DNA from: an uncultured Aquimarina sp. | GTDB taxonomy: Bacteria > Bacteroidota > Bacteroidia > Flavobacteriales > Flavobacteriaceae | Direction of reading: 5' to 3' | DNA: 64,000 bases | NCBI GenBank assembly: GCA_947493035.1 | Contig: CANLOW010000002.1 | Span: 310,001-374,000, forward strand | In this document: one piece after another, positions 18,217 through 27,291 of the stretch | Numbering within the stretch: the first letter of the stretch is position 1 | Layout: every line of letters begins with the position of its first letter | Made by a program: the position numbers and the translations under genes | The notes under the pieces: generated by a model | Databases searched by the model: none | Told to the model about the DNA's origin: nothing | What the model saw: the letters and a program-made list of their open reading frames with translations, nothing else

Positions 18217-19482
18217 ATGAAACATTTTAAAACCCTCTTATTGGTTGTTCTCTTGCAATGGTCAATATTTGGTCAAGACTGGAAAGGGCTTCCCGTTCCT
18301 GTAAAATTGAATAACGGTCTAGCCTGGAAACTAGATCCTCAATCTGATGATTTTAATTACAATTACAGTTACCTAAATAAAGGAAGTGATTTCTCAAAAA
18401 AATGGAAAGATGGATACCATAATCCATGGAAAGGACCAGGTTTAACCGAATGGTCACCCGAAAGTACAGAAGTTAAAAACGGATATCTTACCATGAACGC
18501 TACTCGCAAAAAAGGGTCTAAAAATTTAGCTATGGGATGTATTACTTCTAAAACAAAAATGAAGTATCCTGTTTATGTAGAAACTAAAGTAAAAATAAGT
18601 AACTCTTTTCTAGCTTCTGATGTCTGGATGCTTAGTCCTGATGATACTCAAGAAATTGATATTATAGAAGCTTACGGTGGAGTTAATGAAAAAAACAAAT
18701 GGTTTTCTAAACGTATTCACTTAAGCCACCATATGTTTATTCGTGATCCATTTGAAGATTATCAACCTACAGATGATGGTTCTTGGTATACCGAAGAAGG
18801 AAATCCTTCTTGGAGTGATGAATTCGTAAGAGTTGGTGTTTATTGGAAAAATCCATTTACACTAGAATATTACGTCAATGGTAAACTAGCTCGAATAACT
18901 AAAGGGCAGGAAATGATTGACCCTGGTGAATTTTCAGGTAAAAAAGGGATCTATAAGGAAATGGATATCATTATCAACATGGAAGACCAAAAATGGCGCT
19001 TAGACCAGGGACTTACTCCTTCTAATAAAGATTTAAAGAATAAAGAAAACAATACTTATTTAGTAGATTGGATTAGAGTGTATAAACCTGTCCCTGCAAG
19101 TGAAATTACATCTTCAGAAGATATTGTTACCTCTATAAAAGCTGTAGAAGTTACTGCTAATCCTAAACCAGTAACTAAAGAAATTATTTTAGAAAAAACT
19201 TTAAAAAATAATTTTGAAACTTTTAAGAAAACTAAAACATGTCCTTATACCAACGTAGAGCTTTTTGAAGATGTAGTTGGTGAAGTGTTAACTTTTTCAG
19301 CTAACAATAACATTAAGAGAGTTCAAATTATCAATCAACAGATGAAAACTGTAAGAAATGAAAAATATGATTTAAAAATAGGAGCCATCAATATTGGAAG
19401 CTTTCCCAATGGCTATTATAAGATAAGGTTAAAATCTGGACGTGGTGGAGTAACAGAGTATGTTTATCGAAAAAAAGTATAG
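18217..19482 (+). CDS. Secreted GH16 beta-agarase with T9SS-type C-terminus
   Basis: Signal peptide (cleaved near SIFGQ, residue 20), then a GH16 catalytic domain to about residue 292. The active-site strand reads DDTQEIDIIEAYGG, giving nucleophile E146, D148 and acid/base E151. The HLSHHMFIRDPFEDYQPTD block is typical of beta-agarases rather than laminarinases. It should cut beta-1,4 bonds of agarose to neoagaro-oligosaccharides. Residues about 330-421 form a short beta domain ending in FPNGYYKIRLKSG and a basic tail, like a type IX secretion sorting domain. It is a single-gene unit, not in a SusCD locus. Confidence 0.9.
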   Translation: MKHFKTLLLVVLLQWSIFGQDWKGLPVPVKLNNGLAWKLDPQSDDFNYNYSYLNKGSDFSKKWKDGYHNPWKGPGLTEWSPESTEVKNGYLTMNATRKKGSKNLAMGCITSKTKMKYPVYVETKVKISNSFLASDVWMLSPDDTQEIDIIEAYGGVNEKNKWFSKRIHLSHHMFIRDPFEDYQPTDDGSWYTEEGNPSWSDEFVRVGVYWKNPFTLEYYVNGKLARITKGQEMIDPGEFSGKKGIYKEMDIIINMEDQKWRLDQGLTPSNKDLKNKENNTYLVDWIRVYKPVPASEITSSEDIVTSIKAVEVTANPKPVTKEIILEKTLKNNFETFKKTKTCPYTNVELFEDVVGEVLTFSANNNIKRVQIINQQMKTVRNEKYDLKIGAINIGSFPNGYYKIRLKSGRGGVTEYVYRKKV

Positions 19483-19522
19483 CATCCTTTTTCTTCTAAA
19501 TTTTCGACAATATCATAAAATT

Positions 19523-19562
19523 AAAAAGAGCAGTTCATTTAAAATGAACTGCTCTTTTTTTA
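19523..19562. terminator. Bidirectional terminator between agarase and response regulator
   Basis: Stem of about 17 bases (AAAAAGAGCAGTTCATTT with its complement at 19541-19558), A-run on the left and T-run on the right, between convergent genes. Confidence 0.9.
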
Positions 19563-19581
19563 TAGTAAACTATTGAAATTC

Positions 19582-20292
19582 TTAATTTTTAACTACAAGT
19601 CTAAACCCTTCACCATGAATATTTAAAATTTCAACATTCTCATCTCTTTTTAAGTATTTACGAAGTTTAGCAATATATACATCCATACTTCTTGATGTAA
19701 AATAATTATCATCTCTCCAAATCTTGGTTAATGCTAATTCTCTAGTCATTAAATCATTAAGATGCAATGCTAGTAACCTCAGTAAATCGTTTTCTTTAGG
19801 GGATAACTTTACAGGGTCATCTTGCATATAAGATAAGTGACGTAGTTTTGAATTTAAGAAAAACTCTCCTATTCTAAATTCAAATTGTTTAGTATCTACA
19901 CTATTTTCTGGGGTTTTACGTTGAAGTATTGCTTTTATTTTCATCAGTAGCACTTCACTATCAAACGGCTTATTAAGGTAGTCGTCAGCACCAATAGCAT
20001 AACCCTTTAGTACATCTTCTTTAAGAGATTTAGCAGTTAAAAATATAATTGGAACAGAAGCATTTTTGTCCCTAATTTCTTTGGCTAATGTGAAACCATC
20101 TTTGTAAGGCATCATTACATCCAGAATACAAAGATCAAAATCATTTCTTTTGAATTTTTCAAAACCTTCCATACCATTTTTAGCATGAGTCACTTCAAAA
20201 TTATTGATCGTTAAATAGTCTTTAAGAATAATCCCGAAATTAGGATCATCTTCAACTAGTAGTATTTTTTTTGCCTCATTTTCCATCATCAA
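19582..20292 (-). CDS. rprY: OmpR-family response regulator (RprY-like)
   Basis: Receiver domain (about residues 8-122) with the acidic pair EDD, phospho-acceptor Asp in CILDVMMP (about residue 57) and Lys in LNKPF. A C-terminal winged helix of the OmpR/PhoB type follows, with SPKENDLLRLLALH and RSMDVYIAKLRKYL. It overlaps the histidine kinase gene by 4 bases, so the two form a coupled pair. The sequence resembles the Bacteroidota RprY group; its target genes are not evident. Three consecutive Met codons make the exact start ambiguous. Confidence 0.9.
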   Translation of the reverse strand: MMMENEAKKILLVEDDPNFGIILKDYLTINNFEVTHAKNGMEGFEKFKRNDFDLCILDVMMPYKDGFTLAKEIRDKNASVPIIFLTAKSLKEDVLKGYAIGADDYLNKPFDSEVLLMKIKAILQRKTPENSVDTKQFEFRIGEFFLNSKLRHLSYMQDDPVKLSPKENDLLRLLALHLNDLMTRELALTKIWRDDNYFTSRSMDVYIAKLRKYLKRDENVEILNIHGEGFRLVVKN

Positions 20293-21776
20293 GTGATTAG
20301 TGGTAATTTAATGATAAAAGAAGTGCCTTTACCTTTAGCACTTTTTACGAAAATTTCTCCTTGGTGATCTTCCACTACTTTTTTTACGTATGAAAGCCCC
20401 AACCCACAACCTTTAACATTGTGTATATTACCTGTTTGAGCTCGAAAGAAGTGATCAAATATTCTTTTACGAATTTTCTTACTCATTCCAATCCCCTTAT
20501 CTTCAACTGTTAAGATAATATAATTTTTAACATTTTCAGTGAAAATTTTGATCTCAGGTTGTTTTTTACAGTATTTTGTTGAATTATCTAACAAATGAAC
20601 AAGTACCTCTCTAATACTGTTCAAGTTACCTAAAAAAGCATTTTGTGATGCCTTTAAACTAGTATTGAGCATTATTGATGTAGAAAGAGTACTCTTCTTT
20701 AAATCTTTAACTACATCTTCAATAATTACATGTAGTTCTAAACGTTCTTTAAAAGTAGTTATGTGTTCATTACCAAACTGGGACATTCTCAATACATTCT
20801 CCACATGTGCATTGATACGATTATTTTCTTCTGAAATTAATCCTAGCTTATCATTTAGCATATTTGGATGCTCTAATACCTTAGGATTCTTTAAAAAGTC
20901 TAATGTCAAATTTATCGTTGCTATTGGTGTACGCAACTCATGTGTCATATTATTGATGAAATCATTCTTTAACTGTGACAATTTTTGCTGTCTACTGATT
21001 ACCAATATAGCATACAAAAAGGTTGCAATAACAACAAATAACAACACAAAAGAGAGAAACATTACTGTACCTAATGATTTAAAGTAATACCTACCTGTTT
21101 TAGAAAAGTGTAAATGTAAATTTGTTGTAGTTGTATTATCTATGTCTTTATAAACTGGCACGTGAAAAGTATCGTAAGAAGGGAGACTTTTTTTGGTATC
21201 TGTGTTTGTAAAAATCACTTTCCCTTGATTAGATATGGCATATTGATATGGTAGAAGAATATCTAGGTGTTGTAATTCTTGATTAATCAAATGTGTGATT
21301 AAAGCATGATTAATACGTTTTTGTAATGGGTTTTTTTGAAGATACTCTGTAATGATAGACTCATATAACCAGAATTCATGCTTACTAGTCGATGCTAATT
21401 CGTCTGTCCCGTAATCAATATTTAATTGATGAAAACTAACCGTATTATAATTTTTTTTCGAAGTACGATCTAAAATAGAATTGACCGTTTGATAATAATC
21501 TTTAGTACAAGTAAATGTAGAGTCTATTACAGAACCCCCATAATTATTTTTATTCTTTAAGCTATCCATTGCTAGTTTCAACGGATGCACATAATGGAGA
21601 TATTCCCTTTTATTTAATAAATGGGAGACATTATAAAGTGCTTTTTTAGCGTTAAATTCAAAATACTCTCTATTCTTTTTAACTGCGTTATGAATCAAAT
21701 ACCCTTGTAGACCAATGATACCTATCAAGGACAATGTCATCATGGCTACTAAAATGATATAAAACTTACGCTGCAT
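20289..21776 (-). CDS. rprX: Membrane sensor histidine kinase (RprX-like)
   Basis: Transmembrane helices near residues 7-30 and 235-262 flank a periplasmic sensor domain of about 200 residues. The H-box KNDFINNMTHELRTPIATINLTLDFL holds the phospho-His. N-box (LLDNSTKYC), G1 (DKGIGMS) and G2 (GCGLGLSYVKKVV) motifs of the ATPase domain are all present. The H-box variant with INLTLDFLKNPK is characteristic of Bacteroidota RprX kinases. It lies downstream of coaE and overlaps its response regulator gene by 4 bases. Confidence 0.92.
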   Translation of the reverse strand: MQRKFYIILVAMMTLSLIGIIGLQGYLIHNAVKKNREYFEFNAKKALYNVSHLLNKREYLHYVHPLKLAMDSLKNKNNYGGSVIDSTFTCTKDYYQTVNSILDRTSKKNYNTVSFHQLNIDYGTDELASTSKHEFWLYESIITEYLQKNPLQKRINHALITHLINQELQHLDILLPYQYAISNQGKVIFTNTDTKKSLPSYDTFHVPVYKDIDNTTTTNLHLHFSKTGRYYFKSLGTVMFLSFVLLFVVIATFLYAILVISRQQKLSQLKNDFINNMTHELRTPIATINLTLDFLKNPKVLEHPNMLNDKLGLISEENNRINAHVENVLRMSQFGNEHITTFKERLELHVIIEDVVKDLKKSTLSTSIMLNTSLKASQNAFLGNLNSIREVLVHLLDNSTKYCKKQPEIKIFTENVKNYIILTVEDKGIGMSKKIRKRIFDHFFRAQTGNIHNVKGCGLGLSYVKKVVEDHQGEIFVKSAKGKGTSFIIKLPLIT

Positions 21777-21838
21777 ATCGGCGAAATTAATTATTTCAAC
21801 GGCTGAAAAAAGAAGGTTTAACCTATTGTTAACAGCCG

Positions 21839-22420
21839 CTAATTACTATCTCTTAAAATTTGAAACAGTTTTCTTGATTGAGTTATTGTATTCTCTTTAT
21901 CTAAATTCTCGATAATATAATCTGACAAAGGAATACGCTGCTCATCTGACCATTGATTATCCATTCTAGCTATTATCGCTTTTTCAGAAATTTTGTCCCT
22001 GTTAATAACCCTTTCTACTCTTATTGATTTAGGAGCCGTTACTAATATAACCTTGTCACATTTCTTATACCCATTGCTTTCAAAAAGAATTGCTGATTCT
22101 TTAATAACAAAAGGAGCTTCTTGTTTATTATACCATAAAGCGAAGTCCTTTGCAACAGCTGGGTGAACAATATGATTAAGCTTTTGTAAAAGTTCTTTAT
22201 TAGAAAACACCTTATCTGCTATCCATTTTCTATTTAACACCTTATCTTGATATGCATTTTCCCCAAATAAGTCAACAATACTATTTATGACATCAGTATC
22301 CGAATGCATAATTTCTTTTGCCTTAACATCAGATATATATATCGGGCTTCCTAACTCTTCAAATATTGAAGCTACAAAGCTTTTACCACTACCAATACCT
22401 CCTGTTAAACCAACTATCAT
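21839..22420 (-). CDS. coaE: Dephospho-CoA kinase
   Basis: P-loop kinase with Walker A GGIGSGKS at the N-terminus, 193 aa, the usual length. It phosphorylates the ribose 3'-OH of dephospho-CoA, the last step of coenzyme A synthesis. The DVKAKEIM and HPAVAKDFALW segments match the CoA-binding region. It overlaps the ybbR-like gene by 4 bases (ATGA type) and is followed by the kinase/regulator pair. A second CoA gene, coaBC, lies in the same window at 30012-31241. Confidence 0.96.
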   Translation of the reverse strand: MIVGLTGGIGSGKSFVASIFEELGSPIYISDVKAKEIMHSDTDVINSIVDLFGENAYQDKVLNRKWIADKVFSNKELLQKLNHIVHPAVAKDFALWYNKQEAPFVIKESAILFESNGYKKCDKVILVTAPKSIRVERVINRDKISEKAIIARMDNQWSDEQRIPLSDYIIENLDKENTITQSRKLFQILRDSN

Positions 22421-23355
22421 TTTATTAAAATAAATTGAACCTCATTTTGTTCTAGCTTGACATCAAATGCTTGTCTTGGTGATTCTGTAATTCGTAAAGG
22501 TAATAATCCTTTATCCTCTTTCTTTGAAAAATCGGCAACTACCTTGAAATCTGAAGCTTTTATTACAGAAAATTCTTCAAGAGTTACTTTAAAAATAACA
22601 TCAACTTCTTTTGGGAAAATTTGAATTAACAAATTCTCTTTTAGGTTAATCAATTCAATAGGTACTTTGAATGTTCCTTCTGTTAACTTTTCAACTTCTA
22701 ATGTATATGAAATCTTTTCTATATCAAGTGATACTTTATCTGGCAACATACTACTATCCAAACTTAACACTCCTTTTTGATCGGTAGAAAGAGCATTTAA
22801 TGTCAATAATTCTGTAGAAACACTATTTATTTTAGCTAACATTTCGGTAGGTCCAATAGCCTTTACTTTTGCCTTTTCTAGCTCAATTCCTTTCAAAGAT
22901 TGATAACCTGGTTGAAACTTTAAATTACTTTTAACTTTAATATCAAGCTCTTTATCTGCCAAAAGATCATATTTAACAAATAGAGAGTCTTTATATATAC
23001 TTTTTATACTCCCTTTATGATTTATTGATTTTTCTAGTGCTTTTTTTAGCTTTTTACCTGTATAGTAAAATGTCTTCTTTGATAATTTATCAGCTTCTTT
23101 TACGCTTAATTCAATAGTCTTATCAAAAAAAATGAATTTTAATAATTGAAGACCACTCCCTTCCAATAATAAAGTTACATTTTGATCACTTTCCGGTTGT
23201 ATCACTTTCTCAATATCGTGATCTATATACTTAACATCAAACAACACTTCTTGCTCGTAACTTTTTGAAAATTGAAGTGCCAACCACAAAAAAGAAGTGA
23301 ATCCTAAGAAAATAAGGTATGTTTTATAATTTTTATTCAAAATAGATCTTTTCAA
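22417..23355 (-). CDS. YbbR-like domain protein
   Basis: One N-terminal membrane helix (about residues 11-29, YLIFLGFTSFLWLALQF) precedes several repeated beta domains of the YbbR type, seen in the recurring pattern of short strands ending in VKAIGPTEMLAKI and similar. In Firmicutes YbbR (CdaR) regulates a diadenylate cyclase; whether that applies here is unknown. It overlaps coaE and the GT2 gene by 4 bases each, so the three are tightly coupled, a common flavobacterial arrangement. Confidence 0.85.
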   Translation of the reverse strand: MKRSILNKNYKTYLIFLGFTSFLWLALQFSKSYEQEVLFDVKYIDHDIEKVIQPESDQNVTLLLEGSGLQLLKFIFFDKTIELSVKEADKLSKKTFYYTGKKLKKALEKSINHKGSIKSIYKDSLFVKYDLLADKELDIKVKSNLKFQPGYQSLKGIELEKAKVKAIGPTEMLAKINSVSTELLTLNALSTDQKGVLSLDSSMLPDKVSLDIEKISYTLEVEKLTEGTFKVPIELINLKENLLIQIFPKEVDVIFKVTLEEFSVIKASDFKVVADFSKKEDKGLLPLRITESPRQAFDVKLEQNEVQFILIK

Positions 23356-24356
23356 TTAAAAAATAATTTGGGAAATACTTTCTCTGGGTCTTTTTTCAAC
23401 CAAGCTACTTGAATCGTAGAAATTAAAAAGCCTCTACCATATCCAAAAAATTGAATTAGTGTAGCCCAAATTGACATCAAACCTATCTTTAGGCTTTTAT
23501 ATTTTGCAATAGCAATGATAAATAAACAAAATAGATAAATTCCATATAAATAAATCAATAATGAGTAATTAGCTAAATATAAGATTACAGCTAAAAGAAA
23601 TCCTAAACTAAACATCGTAGGAAACCAATACGTCATTTTTTTACTTGAAGGGTGCCATAAATTTAAAATCGGACGACACTTACCAAATTTGGTTACTTGC
23701 TGCCAAAACTTCTTCCACGAAATCCTACGTTTATGAAATACTTTTATATTAGAAAACAAAGCTGTTTTAAAACCTAAACTCCACAATCGCATACTCAAAT
23801 CAGGATCTTCGCCTGGATGTATTTTACCAAAACCTCCTGTGGCTTCAAATGCTTCTTTAGATATTCCTAAATTAAAACTTCGAGGTTGAAATTTCCCTAA
23901 CTGCTCTCCTCCTCCACGAATTCCTCCTGTCGTTAAAAAAGAAGTCATAACGACATCTATTGCTTTTTGCAAATCTGAAAATGACTCATGTGCGGTATCG
24001 ACACCTCCAAAACAATCTACAAAGCCTTCTTTAAGGGAATTTTGTACTTGTAACAAATAATCACTCGGTAAAATAACATCACTATCTAATATCAAAAAGT
24101 AATCTCCTTTAGCCATTCGCATCCCATAATTCCGAGAATCACCAGGGCCAGAATTTCCTTTAAAATAATAGCTTATAGACAATTGTCCTTTATATTGATC
24201 TACAATATTTTTTGAGGTCTCTTCAGATCCATCTTCAACAATTACGATCTCATAAGGCTGATCAAATAAAAGTTGAGTCATACTCTCTAAAAGCTCTTCA
24301 ATCTCTTGTGGTCTATTGTATACAGGTATTATAAATGAAAAATAAGGGTCTTGCAT
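23352..24356 (-). CDS. Membrane-anchored family 2 glycosyltransferase
   Basis: GT-A fold domain in residues 1-230: nucleotide-binding start FSFIIPVYNRPQEIEELL, the DSD metal motif in LILDSDVILPSDYLL, and the acceptor motif GEDPDLSMRLWSLG (the ED of family 2). The last 90 residues carry three membrane helices. It should transfer a sugar to an envelope lipid or polysaccharide; donor and acceptor cannot be read from sequence. First gene of the GT2-ybbR-coaE unit. Confidence 0.9.
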   Translation of the reverse strand: MQDPYFSFIIPVYNRPQEIEELLESMTQLLFDQPYEIVIVEDGSEETSKNIVDQYKGQLSISYYFKGNSGPGDSRNYGMRMAKGDYFLILDSDVILPSDYLLQVQNSLKEGFVDCFGGVDTAHESFSDLQKAIDVVMTSFLTTGGIRGGGEQLGKFQPRSFNLGISKEAFEATGGFGKIHPGEDPDLSMRLWSLGFKTALFSNIKVFHKRRISWKKFWQQVTKFGKCRPILNLWHPSSKKMTYWFPTMFSLGFLLAVILYLANYSLLIYLYGIYLFCLFIIAIAKYKSLKIGLMSIWATLIQFFGYGRGFLISTIQVAWLKKDPEKVFPKLFFN

Positions 24357-24455
24357 TTAATATTATTTAACCACAATGTTTATTAGTCTGTTGATAATAT
24401 ATGATTATCTAATTCTTTTCTTGCTGAGAAGGTTGTAAATTTAAGTAAATATTAA

Positions 24456-25844
24456 ATGTTATATATGTTTTTAGATTATAACGACGAGGAAAATATGTCA
24501 TTAAGCAAGTATGAGGCTATGCTTAAATCAAATAGCGTATTATTTTTCGACTCAAATGAATTTGAAAACATCATACAATACTACCTAGATAATGGTCATC
24601 TTAACCGAGCCAAGAAGGCATTAAAGATGGGACTAGGCCAACATCCTAATAATATTTCTTTACGGTTATTAGATGTGGAGGTACTTATCTTTGAAGGAAA
24701 ACATACTAAAGCTTCTAAATTACTAGAAGAAATAGAAACGATCTCTCCAGAAAATGAAGAAGTTTACATACAACGTGCTTCTTTAAAATCTAAAAATGGA
24801 GAACACCAACTAGCAATTTCACTTCTTTTTGACGCCTTAGAACGCACTGAAGATCCTGCTGATGTTCACTCTTTACTTGGGATGGAATTTTTACTTATCG
24901 ATGATTATAAAAACGCTAAATCTCATTATGAATCTTGCTTAAAATACGATCCTGAAGATTATACTGCACTCTACAATACCATGAATTGTTATCTATTTAT
25001 GGAAGATACTGAAGGGGCAATTCTTTTCTTGAATGATTATTTAGAAAAGAACCCTTATTGCGAAGTAGCATGGCACCAATTAGGACTACAATTTGTAGAA
25101 CTAGAGTCATACAGCAAGGCCCTTGCAGCCTTTAATTTCGCTATATATAGCGACGATACTTTCGTTGGTGCATATATCGAAAAAGGAAAAGTTTTGGAAC
25201 ATTTAGCAAGGTATGAAGAAGCTATAGAAAACTACTCTCTTACCTTACACTTAGAAGACCCTCTATCGTTTGCATTACTACATATAGGTAAATGTCACGA
25301 AAAATTAAACCAACACGACAAGGCGCTTCTATATTTTAACAAAACAGTAAACGAAGACCCTTTATTAGATAAAGGATGGAAAGCAATTACAGATTTTTAT
25401 TTTCGTTCAGGAAACTTTCAAAAAGCTTTATATCACATAAACAAAGCTTTAGATATCGATCAGGAAAACGCTGAATACTGGATACGCTACGCAAAAATTA
25501 ATAACCGACTATCATTTTTTAAAGAAGCTGAACGAGGGTATAGAAAAGGCATAGAGAACGGAGATGATAGTCTTAATAATTGGTTACATAGAATCGATCT
25601 TTTATTAAAACTCGAGGATCTAAAATCGGTTGAAACAAATATTAATAAAGCTCTCGAAATTTTTCCTGACCATCCTGAATTAACATTCAGATATATTGGT
25701 GTTCTAGACTTGCTAGGTTATACTAAAGAAGCCCTTAATTTCTTAAAAAAGGTATCACCTACAGACAAAGAATATAGTATCATTCTTGAAGAATTGTTCC
25801 CTGAGTTCTTTAGCTCTAAAGAGGCTCAAAAATTAATATCTTAA
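24456..25844 (+). CDS. Cytosolic TPR-repeat protein
   Basis: 462 aa with at least ten tetratricopeptide repeats from residue 45 to near the end (for example ALLYFNKTVNEDPLLDKGW). No signal peptide or membrane helix is seen, so it is likely a cytosolic scaffold. It faces away from the GT2 gene and precedes ybaB by 90 bases. An alternative start at the fourth codon (MFLDYNDEEN) would shorten it by three residues. Partners are unknown. Confidence 0.85.
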   Translation: MLYMFLDYNDEENMSLSKYEAMLKSNSVLFFDSNEFENIIQYYLDNGHLNRAKKALKMGLGQHPNNISLRLLDVEVLIFEGKHTKASKLLEEIETISPENEEVYIQRASLKSKNGEHQLAISLLFDALERTEDPADVHSLLGMEFLLIDDYKNAKSHYESCLKYDPEDYTALYNTMNCYLFMEDTEGAILFLNDYLEKNPYCEVAWHQLGLQFVELESYSKALAAFNFAIYSDDTFVGAYIEKGKVLEHLARYEEAIENYSLTLHLEDPLSFALLHIGKCHEKLNQHDKALLYFNKTVNEDPLLDKGWKAITDFYFRSGNFQKALYHINKALDIDQENAEYWIRYAKINNRLSFFKEAERGYRKGIENGDDSLNNWLHRIDLLLKLEDLKSVETNINKALEIFPDHPELTFRYIGVLDLLGYTKEALNFLKKVSPTDKEYSIILEELFPEFFSSKEAQKLIS

Positions 25845-25934
25845 ACATAATCTTGTTATCCTGTTTTAAGCTATAACTAAAGAATTCTTATTTTTGATTG
25901 TATTTTTACATTAAAAATTTAAACACCCTAGACT

Positions 25935-26258
25935 ATGTTTGGAGATATGATGAATATGATGAGTAAGTTGAAAGAATCTCAACAGAAAATTGAAGAAACC
26001 AAATCTAGATTAAAGACTGTTCTTATTGATGAAAGTAGTAGTGATAATTTATTAAATATTACGGCTACTGCTTCTGGAACTATAAAGTCTTTAAATATCG
26101 ATGATGAACTTTTATCTGACAAAGATCAATTAGAGGATTATCTTATTTTAACACTTAACAAAGTTTTAGAAAAAGCAAACAATATCAAAGAAACTGAATT
26201 AGCTGCTGCGGCTAAAGAAGGAATGCCGAATATCCCTGGTTTAGATAACTTTATGTAA
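25935..26258 (+). CDS. YbaB/EbfC family nucleoid-associated protein
   Basis: 107 aa with the family layout: a Met-rich N-terminus ([23 protein letters not shown]), a central beta hairpin ([19 protein letters not shown]) and a C-terminal helix ending in a GMPNIPGL tail. YbaB proteins bind DNA as dimers and are linked to recombination and gene regulation. The convergent terminator with fabI lies directly downstream. Confidence 0.9.
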   Translation: MFGDMMNMMSKLKESQQKIEETKSRLKTVLIDESSSDNLLNITATASGTIKSLNIDDELLSDKDQLEDYLILTLNKVLEKANNIKETELAAAAKEGMPNIPGLDNFM

Positions 26259-26280
26259 AAACCAACTAGAAAGAATAATA

Positions 26281-26317
26281 AAATAAGGCAGAGATTATTC
26301 AAATCGCTGCCTTATTT
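26281..26317. terminator. Bidirectional terminator between ybaB and fabI
   Basis: Stem AAATAAGGCAG (26281-26291) / CTGCCTTATTT (26307-26317) with a 15-base loop between two convergent genes. Confidence 0.75.
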
Positions 26318-26336
26318 ATATAATTATTATACGATA

Positions 26337-27152
26337 TTACTTCTCAACAAAGTATTCCATTACTTCTTGAGAAACTCCTGTATTAGAGAATCCTCCGTCG
26401 TTATATAAATTCTGTAATGTTACACGTTTTGTAAGATCCGAAAATAGAGTAACAGTGTAATTTGCACAATCCATTGCTGTTGCATTTCCTAATGGAGACA
26501 TTTTATCTGCATAAGCAATAAAACCATCAAATCCTTTAACACCCTGCCCTGCAGTTGTTGGAGTTGGTGACTGAGAAATGGTGTTTACACGTACATTTTT
26601 ATCTTTTCCGAAGAAATACCCAAAACTACGAGCGATAGATTCTAAATAAGCCTTATTATCAGCCATATCATTATAATCTGGAAATACACGTTGCGCAGCC
26701 ATATATGTTAAAGCAACAACACTTCCCCATTCATTCATAGCATCTTTCTTGTATAATGTTTGCATTACTTTATGGAATGATAATGCAGATACATCCCATC
26801 CTTTTTCACTGTAAGAATAGTTAAGATCAGTATAGTGACGTTTCTTACGAACATTTACTGACATTCCAATAGAATGCAATACAAAGTCTAACTTACCTCC
26901 TAATATCTCCTGTGCTTGATCTATTAATTTTTCTAAATCTTCTAAAGAAGTGGCATCTGCTGGTATTACTTGTGCATTTGTCTTCTCAGCTAATTCGTTA
27001 ATTTTCCCCATACGCATCGCTACTGGTGCATTGGTTAATACAAACGATCCGCCTTCTTCAAAAACACGCTCTGCTGTTTTCCAAGCAATTGAATTCTCAT
27101 CTAAAGCTCCAAAGATGATTCCTCTTTTTCCTTTTAATAAATTATATGCCAT
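26337..27152 (-). CDS. fabI: Enoyl-[acyl-carrier-protein] reductase (NADH)
   Basis: Short-chain dehydrogenase fold of FabI type, 271 aa. The N-terminus has the FabI variant of the NADH motif (GALDENSIAWKTAE) and the active site shows the Tyr-x6-Lys pair in FPDYNDMADNKAYLE. The SPTPTTAG segment corresponds to the substrate-binding loop. It reduces the double bond of enoyl-ACP in the last step of each fatty-acid elongation cycle. It is the last gene of the long minus-strand run. Confidence 0.95.
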   Translation of the reverse strand: MAYNLLKGKRGIIFGALDENSIAWKTAERVFEEGGSFVLTNAPVAMRMGKINELAEKTNAQVIPADATSLEDLEKLIDQAQEILGGKLDFVLHSIGMSVNVRKKRHYTDLNYSYSEKGWDVSALSFHKVMQTLYKKDAMNEWGSVVALTYMAAQRVFPDYNDMADNKAYLESIARSFGYFFGKDKNVRVNTISQSPTPTTAGQGVKGFDGFIAYADKMSPLGNATAMDCANYTVTLFSDLTKRVTLQNLYNDGGFSNTGVSQEVMEYFVEK

Positions 27153-27194
27153 GTTAAGTTTAGTTTCTATTATTTTAAACGTGCCAAATATAGT

Positions 27195-27232
27195 ATTTAG
27201 TTGTTAGTTGTTGGTTGTTAGTCATTGGTTTT
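27195..27232. repeat. Degenerate GTTGTTAGT repeat in the fabI-recN gap
   Basis: A short run of variants of TAGTTGTTAG/TTGGTTGTTAGTCATTGG. Similar low-complexity intergenic runs are common in flavobacteria, and a related pair lies on the other side of recN at about 28992-29062. Confidence 0.5.
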
Positions 27233-27291
27233 TGATATAATTTACTATGCATGACTAACACTTCTAATTTCAATATGAATATTTCAATTCA